Positions 1-6,747 of a stretch of 64,000 bases of DNA are shown in pieces. Numbering within the stretch: the first letter of the stretch is position 1; the number at the start of each line of letters is the position of its first letter. The stretch covers positions 1 to 64,000 of the forward strand of contig NZ_JABUNR010000004.1 in assembly GCF_013343715.1 (NCBI RefSeq). Reading direction: 5' to 3'. A program made the position numbers and the translations under genes. The stretch comes from Mesobacillus harenae (GTDB lineage Bacteria > Bacillota > Bacilli > Bacillales > Cytobacillaceae). The notes under the pieces are model-generated. The model was not told where the DNA came from and did not search any database. It worked only from the letters and a program-made list of their open reading frames with translations.

Positions 1-22
1 TGAGGGAACAAACCTCAAAATA

Positions 23-139
<117 letters not shown>

Positions 140-150
140 TGTAATATCGT

Positions 151-225
151 TCCGCAGTAGCTCAGTGGTAGAGCATTCGGCTGTTAACCGAACGGTCGTA
201 GGTTCGAGTCCTACCTGCGGAGCCA
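151..225 (+). tRNA. tRNA-Asn (GTT)
   Basis: Complete cloverleaf with acceptor TCCGCAG/CTGCGGA, anticodon GTT in the loop CTGTTAA, T-arm GGTTCGAGTCC, and an encoded CCA end. First tRNA after the 5S gene. Confidence 0.97.
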
Positions 226-231
226 TTTTAT

Positions 232-322
232 GGAGAGCTGTCCGAGTGGCCGAAGGAGCACGATTGGAAATCGTGTATACGCTAACCGCGTATCAAGGGT
301 TCAAATCCCTTGCTCTCCGCCA
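232..322 (+). tRNA. tRNA-Ser (GGA)
   Basis: Acceptor GGAGAGC/GCTCTCC, anticodon GGA, long variable arm typical of serine tRNA, T-arm GGTTCAAATCC, CCA encoded. Confidence 0.97.
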
Positions 323-342
323 TTACCTTTTCAAATTTGTAT

Positions 343-417
343 GGCCCCTTGGTCAAGCGGTTAAGACACCGCCCTTTCACGGCGGTAACACGGGTTCGAA
401 TCCCGTAGGGGTCACCA
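343..417 (+). tRNA. tRNA-Glu (TTC)
   Basis: Acceptor GGCCCCT/AGGGGTC, anticodon TTC in CTTTCAC, T-arm GGTTCGAATCC, CCA encoded. Confidence 0.97.
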
Positions 418-429
418 TTTTCTTATTTC

Positions 430-505
430 GGAGGATTAGCTCAGCTGGGAGAGCATCTGCCTTACAAGCAGAGGGTCGGCGGTTCGATCCCGTCATCCTC
501 CACCA
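430..505 (+). tRNA. tRNA-Val (TAC)
   Basis: Acceptor GGAGGAT/ATCCTCC, anticodon TAC in CTTACAA, T-arm GGTTCGATCC, CCA encoded. Confidence 0.97.
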
Positions 506-522
506 TTTCTATATTATTCTTT

Positions 523-542
523 TATCGTCGCGGGGTGGAGCA
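523..542 (+). repeat. Truncated copy of the 5' end of initiator tRNA
   Basis: The 20 bases here (six of flank plus the first 14 of the tRNA) are identical to 663-682, the start of the intact initiator tRNA 140 bp downstream. After GGAGCA the identity stops, so this is a 5' tRNA fragment without D-arm, anticodon or acceptor partner. The unrelated sequence between the copies contains no ORF with a ribosome binding site. Confidence 0.85.
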
Positions 543-668
543 ACAAGCGTTACTTCATAGAATTATCTGCGAGTTGTACCGATCGAACAGCAGCTTGAAT
601 AGGCTATATAAGATCGGGACAGTTAGTTGTTCACTATGAGCATAACAGTAACTTTTTATTAGTATCGT

Positions 669-742
<74 letters not shown>

Positions 743-745
743 TAT

Positions 746-821
746 GGTCCCGTGGTGTAGCGGTTAACATGCCTGCCTGTCACGCAGGAGATCGCGGGTT
801 CGATTCCCGTCGGGACCGCCA
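746..821 (+). tRNA. tRNA-Asp (GTC)
   Basis: Acceptor GGTCCCG/CGGGACC, anticodon GTC in CTGTCAC, T-arm GGTTCGATTCC, CCA encoded. Confidence 0.97.
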
Positions 822-825
822 TTTT

Positions 826-901
826 GGCTCAGTAGCTCAGTCGGTAGAGCAAAGGACTGAAAATCCTTGTGTCGGCGGTTCGATTCCGTCCTGAGCCACC
901 A
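826..901 (+). tRNA. tRNA-Phe (GAA)
   Basis: Acceptor GGCTCAG/CTGAGCC, anticodon GAA in CTGAAAA, T-arm GGTTCGATTCC, CCA encoded. It is followed by a 64-base spacer where B. subtilis trnD carries tRNA-Thr. Confidence 0.97.
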
Positions 902-965
902 TTTTTAAATTAAAAAGGATTATTTCTAGAAATTTATTTTACGTAAGAAATGATCATGTTATAAT

Positions 966-1049
966 GGAGGGGTAGCGAAGTGGCTAAACGCGGCGGACTG
1001 TAAATCCGCTCCTTCGGGTTCGGCAGTTCGAATCTGCCCCCCTCCACCA
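966..1049 (+). tRNA. tRNA-Tyr (GTA)
   Basis: Acceptor GGAGGGG/CCCCTCC, anticodon GTA in CTGTAAA, long variable arm typical of bacterial tyrosine tRNA, CCA encoded. Confidence 0.97.
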
Positions 1050-1056
1050 TCATAAT

Positions 1057-1130
1057 AGGGGTATAGTTTAAAGGTAGAACAGAGGTCTCCAAAACCTCCA
1101 GTGTGGGTTCAATTCCTACTACCCCTGCCA
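1057..1130 (+). tRNA. tRNA-Trp (CCA)
   Basis: Acceptor AGGGGTA/TACCCCT, anticodon CCA in the loop CTCCAAA between GAGGT and ACCTC, CCA end encoded. Confidence 0.96.
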
Positions 1131-1138
1131 ATGATTAT

Positions 1139-1215
1139 GGCGATTGTGGCGAAGTGGTTAACGCATCGGATTGTGGTTCCGACATTCGTGGGTTCGATTC
1201 CCATCAGTCGCCCCA
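1139..1215 (+). tRNA. tRNA-His (GTG)
   Basis: Anticodon GTG in TTGTGGT, T-arm GGTTCGATTCC, discriminator C and encoded CCA. The extra G at 1139 can form the histidine-specific G-1. Confidence 0.96.
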
Positions 1216-1267
1216 TAAATCATAAACTTAGTGCGTCTTGTTTCTATAAGATCATGCGACTTTTCAA

Positions 1268-1342
1268 TGGGCTATAGCCAAGCGGTAAGGCAACGGACTT
1301 TGACTCCGTCATGCGCAGGTTCAAATCCTGCTAGCCCAGCCA
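1268..1342 (+). tRNA. tRNA-Gln (TTG)
   Basis: Acceptor TGGGCTA/TAGCCCA, anticodon TTG in CTTTGAC, T-arm GGTTCAAATCC, CCA encoded. Confidence 0.97.
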
Positions 1343-1345
1343 TTC

Positions 1346-1420
1346 GCGGAAGTAGTTCAGTGGTAGAATACCACCTTGCCAAGGTGGGGGTCGCGGGTTC
1401 GAATCCCGTCTTCCGCTCCA
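1346..1420 (+). tRNA. tRNA-Gly (GCC)
   Basis: Acceptor GCGGAAG/CTTCCGC, anticodon GCC in TTGCCAA, T-arm GGTTCGAATCC, CCA encoded. Confidence 0.97.
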
Positions 1421-1427
1421 ATCTGTT

Positions 1428-1502
1428 GGCGGCATAGCCAAGTGGTAAGGCAAAGGTCTGCAAAACCTTTATTCACCGGTTCAAATCCGGTTGCCGCCTC
1501 CA
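1428..1502 (+). tRNA. tRNA-Cys (GCA)
   Basis: Acceptor GGCGGCA/TGCCGCC, anticodon GCA in CTGCAAA, T-arm GGTTCAAATCC, CCA encoded. A 120-base non-coding spacer follows before tRNA-Leu. Confidence 0.97.
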
Positions 1503-1622
1503 TATTTATCTAAAGCACCTGACCCTTTACATTGAGTATATGGAAACTGAAGATGCAAAAGTCTTCACTATCATAATAGGGCCTGCTACAGCTTTAATGT
1601 CCTAAGCTTTTCAGTTTAATAT

Positions 1623-1707
1623 GCCGGTGTGGCGGAATTGGCAGACGCGCACGACTCAAAATCGTGTTCCTTCTGGAGTGTCGGTTCGACCCCGACCACC
1701 GGTACCA
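1623..1707 (+). tRNA. tRNA-Leu (CAA)
   Basis: Acceptor GCCGGTG/CACCGGT, anticodon CAA in CTCAAAA, long variable arm, T-arm GGTTCGACCCC, CCA encoded. Confidence 0.96.
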
Positions 1708-1721
1708 TCTTTATATAGTAT

Positions 1722-1795
1722 GCGGGTGTAGTTTAGTGGTAAAACCTCAGCCTTCCAAGCTGATGATGTGAGTTCGATTCTCATCACCCGCTCCA
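1722..1795 (+). tRNA. tRNA-Gly (TCC)
   Basis: Acceptor GCGGGTG/CACCCGC, anticodon TCC in CTTCCAA, T-arm AGTTCGATTCT, CCA encoded. Last tRNA of the cluster, directly before the terminator. Confidence 0.96.
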
Positions 1796-1812
1796 TACAT
1801 ACCTTTGTTTAT

Positions 1813-1857
1813 AACGCAGTGTTTCATTCTTATGAATGAAGTATTGCGTTTTTATTT
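1813..1857 (+). terminator. Terminator of the rRNA-tRNA operon
   Basis: Hairpin with arms AACGCA and TGCGTT plus an inner TTCATTC/GAATGAA helix, followed by a T-rich run. It closes the tRNA cluster. Confidence 0.85.
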
Positions 1858-1899
1858 TGGTATGAAAAAGCTGTTCTTTCTTTGAGGAAAAAAAGCATA

Positions 1900-2050
1900 A
1901 GCACTTTGAACTACCCCGACAAATCATAATGTGAAGCCGGCTGTTTAGCTTCGAAAAGCGCTGGAGGGCCAGAAGGTGAAGTCGTTCTATGACTTCATCA
2001 GCTGGACCGAAGCTACTCGAAGGTGTAGGCTCTGGAGCTAGACAGTAGCC
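1900..2050 (+). repeat. Long dispersed intergenic repeat, copy A
   Basis: Non-coding block that matches, in inverted orientation, the block at 57229-57433. Shared stretches include GTGAAGCCG, TGTTTAGCTTCGA, CGCTGGAGGG, AGGTGAAGTCGTTCT and TTCATCAGCTGGA. Copy A is shorter at its 3' end. No ORF is conserved between copies. Similar GC-rich intergenic repeats are common in Bacillaceae genomes; the mechanism of spread is not visible here. Confidence 0.85.
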
Positions 2051-2080
2051 AATGTTAAAAATGTTATACTTTCTTTATCT

Positions 2081-2112
2081 GAAATAAAAAGGATGCTGTC
2101 ATTAGCACCCTT
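2081..2112 (-). terminator. Terminator of the B3/4-domain gene
   Basis: Read leftward, AAGGGTGCT and AGCATCCTT form a stem with one G:T pair, followed by TTTTTATTT. The stop codon of the gene lies in the loop. Confidence 0.75.
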
Positions 2113-2770
2113 TAATATTAAATGAAGCCTCGCCACCATGAATTTGTGTGAACATATTCATCAACGATTCAGTCATTTTTATGTTATTCTCTGAACCATT
2201 TGAAGGTCTTAGGTAGATAATTTGAACTGCATTCTTTGTCTCTTCCGAAACAGAGGTCCGCTCTGAATCGACAAAAGGGCTGCCAAAAGGGCCATTCTTA
2301 TCTGAAGATACAATTAAATTATGGAGCGAGTTTACGCGTCCATTTAACCCTGTATACTCTTCATGTTCTTCTCCAATCCTTATAATCGTATCTCCAGCCA
2401 GTGTGTCACGGTCATAAATTCCGATTGGTATCTGGTACTCTAGAGAGAAAAAGTTGTTTAAATCAATTGCACTATGTACAGGCTGAAGATAGTTTTTTCT
2501 TTTTATCCTTCTGAGTATTGCTTCTGCAGAATGACGATATCGATTGGGGTCCTTTCCGGTCTGTTTAAAAATTTGTCTCCATTCCTGTATACCGTCAAAT
2601 TCGGTTATATTTTTGTCTAGAAGCTCAAAGTAAATGGATTCCTGGAATAGCTGCAGCCTGCCCTTTAGCATTTGTGGTGAACTTGCTATTTGAATGTCTT
2701 TATATTCAATTATTCCAATCGTGAATCCGGGAACCTTCCTGCAAAGTTCAGTAGATATGAGAATTTCCAA
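2102..2770 (-). CDS. B3/4 domain-containing protein
   Basis: A 222-residue protein resembling the stand-alone B3/B4 tRNA-binding domain of phenylalanyl-tRNA synthetase beta subunits (COG3382). Its middle carries the typical pattern GKDPNRYRHSAEAILRRI, then NLHNLIVSSD-like and PFGSPFVDS segments near the C-terminus. Stand-alone B3/4 proteins are thought to edit mischarged tRNA or bind nucleic acid; the substrate is not known. I chose the TTG at 2770 because the ribosome binding site GGGAGGTGG sits 6-8 bases upstream; a GTG at 2779 overlaps that site. It is divergent from queG. Confidence 0.75.
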   Translation of the reverse strand: MEILISTELCRKVPGFTIGIIEYKDIQIASSPQMLKGRLQLFQESIYFELLDKNITEFDGIQEWRQIFKQTGKDPNRYRHSAEAILRRIKRKNYLQPVHSAIDLNNFFSLEYQIPIGIYDRDTLAGDTIIRIGEEHEEYTGLNGRVNSLHNLIVSSDKNGPFGSPFVDSERTSVSEETKNAVQIIYLRPSNGSENNIKMTESLMNMFTQIHGGEASFNIKGC

Positions 2771-2870
2771 CGATTCCACCTCCCAAAGTATTCAAAAATA
2801 GTTTATCATATAAACCGTGAAGATTTATAATTGGTGATTTTACATTAATATAATGGGAAGGAGGGATAGA

Positions 2871-4007
2871 GTGAACATTCATGAATTAAAAAAGGACATA
2901 GTTGAATACAGTAAAACAATCGGGATCGATAAAATTGGATTTGCTGCCCCCTCTGCTTTTACTGAAATGAAAAATAGGCTATATCGCCAACAGGATCTAA
3001 ATTATCAGTCAGGCTTTGAAGAGCCAAATATTGAAAAGAGAACAAATCCTAAGCTTATATTTGAAAAACCACATTCAATTATTTCGATTGCACTTGCCTA
3101 TCCCTCCAGAATGAAGGTTAGGGTTGAAAGTAAGAAAGGGGAGAGGAGAGGCATTTTTTGTCGTGCATCCTGGGGAACAGACTACCATGTTGTTTTAAAG
3201 GACCGTCTTAAAAAGCTAGAGGAATATATTATCTCAAAGGTGCCAGAAGCGAAGTTTAAATCAATGGTCGATACAGGTGAATTAGTCGACAGGGCTGTTG
3301 CACAACGAGCGGGCATAGGATGGAGCGGGAAAAACTGTGCGATTATAACTCCTGAGTTTGGATCATATGTTTACTTAGGAGAAATGATTACGAACCTGCC
3401 TTTTGAGCCTGATACACCTATTGAGGATGGCTGCGGCTCTTGTAATAAATGTGTTGAGGTTTGCCCAACCGGAGCCCTGATCCAGGGAGGTCAGCTTAAT
3501 GCACAAAAGTGTATTGCTTTTCTTACCCAGACAAAGGGTTTCCTTGCTGATGAATACCGTGAGAAGCTAGGGAACCGGTTATATGGCTGCGATACCTGCC
3601 AAACCGTATGCCCTGAAAACAAGGGAAAGGATTTCCACTTTCATGATGAATTGGAGCCAGATCCAGAGATAGCGAAGCCGTTATTAAAACCAATGCTTCA
3701 TATGAGCAATCGTGAATTTAAAGAAAAGTTCGGACATATTTCAGGATCCTGGAGAGGGAAAAAACCAATTCAGCGCAATGCTATTATTGCTTTAGCCCAT
3801 TATAAGGATGATACCGCTGTGCCTGATTTAATTAAGGTTATGCAAGAAGACCCGCGTCCCGTGCTCAGAGGTACAGCTGCTTGGGCTCTCGGGAAGATTG
3901 GCGGGGAACCGGCAAAGGCGGCCTTATTAGCAGCTGAACAAAATGAAATTGATGGAGATGTTTTAAAAGAAGTACAGAAAGGTCTTGAGTACTACGAAAT
4001 TTCTTAA
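2871..4007 (+). CDS. queG: Epoxyqueuosine reductase QueG
   Basis: QueG reduces epoxyqueuosine to queuosine at the wobble position of tRNA, using cobalamin and two 4Fe-4S clusters in the cytosol. The protein shows both cluster motifs, CGSCNKCVEVCPTGAL and CDTCQTVCPENKG, an N-terminal cobalamin-binding region, and a C-terminal HEAT-like segment (VPDLIKVMQEDPRPVLRGTA). Length 378 residues fits the family and B. subtilis YhbA. The GTG at 2871 is preferred: AAGGAGG lies 6 bases upstream, whereas the in-frame ATG at 2853 overlaps the ribosome binding site. It heads a block in the same order as B. subtilis yhbA-yhbB-trmL. Confidence 0.95.
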   Translation: MNIHELKKDIVEYSKTIGIDKIGFAAPSAFTEMKNRLYRQQDLNYQSGFEEPNIEKRTNPKLIFEKPHSIISIALAYPSRMKVRVESKKGERRGIFCRASWGTDYHVVLKDRLKKLEEYIISKVPEAKFKSMVDTGELVDRAVAQRAGIGWSGKNCAIITPEFGSYVYLGEMITNLPFEPDTPIEDGCGSCNKCVEVCPTGALIQGGQLNAQKCIAFLTQTKGFLADEYREKLGNRLYGCDTCQTVCPENKGKDFHFHDELEPDPEIAKPLLKPMLHMSNREFKEKFGHISGSWRGKKPIQRNAIIALAHYKDDTAVPDLIKVMQEDPRPVLRGTAAWALGKIGGEPAKAALLAAEQNEIDGDVLKEVQKGLEYYEIS

Positions 4008-4015
4008 GATATGAG

Positions 4016-4042
4016 CGGATGGAGTAATCCATCCGTTTTTTC
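4016..4042 (+). terminator. Terminator after queG
   Basis: Perfect 8-bp hairpin CGGATGGA/TCCATCCG followed by six T. Confidence 0.9.
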
Positions 4043-4097
4043 TATGCCTTAAATAAAGCCCACTTTCATAAGAATGGTAAGAAAGGGGTGATTGCTG

Positions 4098-4997
4098 ATG
4101 CGCAAACAACTTCAACACTTGCTTGAGGAACGGGTACAACAATGTGTTTCTGATAAACGGAACCCTGTCCATCATTGTAAAGTGATTGAACAAAAGAAGG
4201 AAAGTAATAGTAAAAGGTCTGCTGAAATAGTAAAAGCAAAAGCAATAGGGAAAATTAACTCTAAAATGGAGGGCGAAGAATTTACGGAGGTTTTTTATAG
4301 TGTACATTATCAATATTTGATTAAACAAAAAAATCAAATGTATATAGAGGAGGAAGTAGAAAAAAGAAAAGCTAAATTCTATAAAGGGGTTTTAGTTGAA
4401 GATTTTCATGTATATCCACAGAGCCTGGATTCATTAAAAACTACTTCAGAAGACCGAGAGGGAGGGGAAGAGCTAGAGGAAAGGCAATCGTATCGTTATG
4501 ATCGGTTAAAGGCTGTTCGTTATGCCGAGAGATGGTGGAATGATTATAATCCTGCCTATAAGCAGTTTGATGTGGATTGTACCAACTATATTTCCCAGTG
4601 CCTTCATTCTGGGGGAGCCCCTATGCTAGGCTATCCGAATCGCAGTAAGGGATGGTGGATGAGAAGTGATAACTGGAGTTTCAGCTGGTCAGTTGCCAAT
4701 TCAATGCGCTGGTATCTTCCAGGTGCAAAGACTGGTTTAAGGGCGAGGGAAGTCGGAAGTCCAGAAGAGTTGTTATTAGGGGATGTGATTTGTTACGACT
4801 TTCAGGGGGATGGACGGTTTGATCATACAACAATTGTTACGGGAAAGGACGGAAATGGGATGCCTCTCGTTAATGCTCACACAACAAATAGCAGGATGAG
4901 ATATTGGGCGTATGAAGATTCCACTGCCTATACAACGAATATAAAGTATAAATTCCTAACTATTGTAGACGACCAAAAAGACGGCGCTAAAAAGTAA
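4098..4997 (+). CDS. Amidase-domain protein, YhbB-like
   Basis: A 299-residue protein with a charged, likely helical first half and a C-terminal putative amidase domain (Amidase_6, residues about 130-290). The domain shows YAERWWNDYN, the DCTNYISQCL motif with the presumed nucleophilic Cys, and a DHTTIVTG histidine block, consistent with an NlpC/P60-like papain fold acting on peptide or peptidoglycan bonds. No signal peptide is evident, so the site of action is unclear. The ATG at 4098 follows GAAAGGGGTG by 7 bases; an upstream TTG at 4092 is less well placed. Position between queG and trmL matches B. subtilis yhbB. Confidence 0.85.
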   Translation: MRKQLQHLLEERVQQCVSDKRNPVHHCKVIEQKKESNSKRSAEIVKAKAIGKINSKMEGEEFTEVFYSVHYQYLIKQKNQMYIEEEVEKRKAKFYKGVLVEDFHVYPQSLDSLKTTSEDREGGEELEERQSYRYDRLKAVRYAERWWNDYNPAYKQFDVDCTNYISQCLHSGGAPMLGYPNRSKGWWMRSDNWSFSWSVANSMRWYLPGAKTGLRAREVGSPEELLLGDVICYDFQGDGRFDHTTIVTGKDGNGMPLVNAHTTNSRMRYWAYEDSTAYTTNIKYKFLTIVDDQKDGAKK

Positions 4998-5032
4998 TAA
5001 TCGCCGTTCAGCCCAATATCAGAACAACCTGC

Positions 5033-5060
5033 TTGAAGGCCGGCGCCATAGTGGTATAAT
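5033..5060 (+). promoter_or_regulatory. Sigma-A type promoter for trmL
   Basis: TTGAAG, 16-base spacer, TATAAT, ending 34 bases before the trmL start. Good match to the vegetative consensus. Confidence 0.65.
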
Positions 5061-5093
5061 ATCAGGTATAGTTTTTAAATGAGGTGAAAGTAA

Positions 5094-5567
5094 GTGTCAG
5101 TGCATGTAGTTTTATATCAGCCTGAAATTCCATCCAATACAGGAAATATAGCTCGTTCTTGTGCAGCAACTAATACAACTCTGCATTTAATTAGGCCGCT
5201 CGGCTTTTCCACAGATGATAAAATGCTGAAGAGAGCAGGACTTGATTATTGGGAACATGTTAATGTAATCTACCATGATTCCTTGGAAGACTTTTTTAAG
5301 AGCAACGAAGGTGGAGAGTATTTCTACCTTACCAAATATGGGGAGAAGACTTATACATCCTTTGATTACAGTCAGCCTGAAAAAAATTACTTTTTTATCT
5401 TTGGCAGGGAGACTACTGGTCTGCCTAAGGATCTTCGCGAAAAAAATAAAGACCGAAGTTTGAGAATTCCAATGACAGAGCATGTTCGCTCTCTCAACCT
5501 GTCCAATACAGCAGCGATTTTGATTTATGAGGCGCTTCGGCAGCAAAACTATCCGAACTTAAGGTAA
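5094..5567 (+). CDS. trmL: tRNA (cytidine(34)-2'-O)-methyltransferase TrmL
   Basis: TrmL (CspR in older B. subtilis naming) transfers a methyl group from SAM to the 2'-OH of wobble C/U34 in tRNA-Leu isoacceptors. The 157-residue SPOUT-fold protein has the N-terminal motif QPEIPSNTGNIARSCAAT, the knot motif FGRETTGLP, and RIPM...RSLNLSNTAAI at the C-terminus. The GTG start follows GAGGTG at proper spacing. It probably has its own promoter and terminator. Confidence 0.95.
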   Translation: MSVHVVLYQPEIPSNTGNIARSCAATNTTLHLIRPLGFSTDDKMLKRAGLDYWEHVNVIYHDSLEDFFKSNEGGEYFYLTKYGEKTYTSFDYSQPEKNYFFIFGRETTGLPKDLREKNKDRSLRIPMTEHVRSLNLSNTAAILIYEALRQQNYPNLR

Positions 5568-5570
5568 CTC

Positions 5571-5595
5571 AGCCTGAAGAAATTCAGGCTTTTTA
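5571..5595 (+). terminator. Terminator after trmL
   Basis: Perfect 8-bp hairpin AGCCTGAA/TTCAGGCT with a GAAA loop and T-run. Confidence 0.9.
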
Positions 5596-5629
5596 CATAC
5601 TTTAATTTTTACCAAGGAGGGAGCATATA

Positions 5630-6379
5630 ATGAATTCGACCATTGAAACAATGTTAAACCATCGGTCAATCAGAAGTTTTGATGATAAGCCTCTTACAGA
5701 CGAACAAATCGAGGCAATTGTAAAGAGTGCTCAGGCTGCTTCCACATCAAGTTATGTTCAGGCTTATTCTATTATTGGTGTAACTGACAAAGAGAAAAAG
5801 CGACAGCTTGCTGAGGTCGCAGGGAACCAATCCTATGTTGAGGAAAATGGACATTTCTTCGTGTTTTGCGCTGACCTTTACCGTCACGAATTAATGGGCA
5901 GCTTCGAAGATAAAGATGTTATACCTGCGGTTGAAAGCACAGAAAAGTTTATGGTCGCACTCATTGATGCGTCACTAGCTGCGCAAAATGCAGCTATCGC
6001 AGCAGAGTCTTTAGGTTTAGGGATTTGCTACATCGGAGGGATTAGAAATAATCTTAATGAAGTGGCAAGCATTTTAGGGACACCGAATCGGGTGATTCCA
6101 TTGTTTGGAATGGCAGTTGGTTATCCAGGAAATCATTCGAGCCAAAAGCCGCGACTGCCAATGGAGCATGTTTACCACCAAAATGTTTATCAGCAGGATG
6201 AAAAGCAGTATATAAACCAGCTTAAAGATTACAACGAAGTTATTTCTGCATATTATCAAGAACGGACCGGCGGAAAAAGGAATGATAGGTGGACAGAGCA
6301 AATAAGCCAAATGCTTGAAAAAAAATCAAGAATGTATATGAAAGAATTTGTTGAAAGCAAAAAGATGAATTTGAGGTAA
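5630..6379 (+). CDS. nfsA: NADPH-dependent FMN/nitro-reductase (NfsA/NfrA family)
   Basis: A 249-residue flavoprotein of the nitroreductase superfamily, the same length as B. subtilis NfrA1. It has the family opening MLNHRSIRSFDDKPL, FMN-contacting segments SAQAASTSSYVQAY and the central GLGICYIGGIRNN, and a C-terminal helical arm that completes the dimer partner site. The enzyme transfers electrons from NADPH via FMN to nitro compounds, quinones or free flavin. ATG follows AAGGAGGG. It stands alone, with a terminator on each side. Naming as NfrA or NfsA is a matter of convention here. Confidence 0.88.
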   Translation: MNSTIETMLNHRSIRSFDDKPLTDEQIEAIVKSAQAASTSSYVQAYSIIGVTDKEKKRQLAEVAGNQSYVEENGHFFVFCADLYRHELMGSFEDKDVIPAVESTEKFMVALIDASLAAQNAAIAAESLGLGICYIGGIRNNLNEVASILGTPNRVIPLFGMAVGYPGNHSSQKPRLPMEHVYHQNVYQQDEKQYINQLKDYNEVISAYYQERTGGKRNDRWTEQISQMLEKKSRMYMKEFVESKKMNLR

Positions 6380-6387
6380 AAATAAAG

Positions 6388-6418
6388 AAAAAGCTGCTGA
6401 TAGCTATCAGCAGCTTTT
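6388..6418. terminator. Bidirectional terminator between nfsA and the small membrane protein
   Basis: Long stem AAAGCTGCTGATA/TATCAGCAGCTTT with T-rich tails on both strands. Confidence 0.85.
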
Positions 6419-6443
6419 ATATTGGGGGCTCAAGGCTTCTCAA

Positions 6444-6539
6444 TTACTTATTTTTCACGCCTGGCTTATCATCGTAACCACCAGTGAAGATAGCGGCCAG
6501 AAATGTGACAGATACTGCTAGAATTAATAGTAAACCCAT
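6444..6539 (-). CDS. Small single-span membrane protein (31 residues)
   Basis: The leftward reading frame encodes MGLLLILAVSVTFLAAIF followed by a short polar tail TGGYDDKPGVKNK. An AAGGAGG ribosome binding site lies 6-7 bases before the ATG and a shared terminator lies downstream, so it has all signals of a real gene although it is very short. The first 18 residues form one transmembrane helix; the tail would be outside or cytosolic. I do not recognise the family. Such peptides are often accessory subunits of membrane complexes or sporulation proteins, but nothing here decides that. Confidence 0.75.
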   Translation of the reverse strand: MGLLLILAVSVTFLAAIFTGGYDDKPGVKNK

Positions 6540-6679
6540 TTATGTAAGCCTCCTTTTAACTGCAAATTATACATATAGAGTTATTATAGCCTATAAACTA
6601 AAAACTGTGAATGGATAGGCACAATAAATTTCAAAAAGGAGTAATATTGAAAAAGGACAATCCTTCTGTCACAGTTTAC

Positions 6680-6708
6680 GCATGTTCAATTTCCCTCGTG
6701 CATAGATT
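6680..6708 (+). promoter_or_regulatory. Sigma-E-like promoter for prkA
   Basis: GCATGTT, 14-base spacer, CATAGATT. This is near the mother-cell sigma-E consensus (GHATATT / CATAHAHT), one mismatch in each box. prkA of B. subtilis is known to be sigma-E dependent. Confidence 0.65.
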
Positions 6709-6747
6709 ATATTAATCGTCTCTGATAATGCTACGAGGGAGGTCCTT

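Noticed and set aside
1231..1463. Open frames on both strands over the Gln, Gly and Cys tRNA genes
   Set aside because: tRNA genes in tandem often give such frames (GFEPA/GSNPV-type peptides); not proteins.
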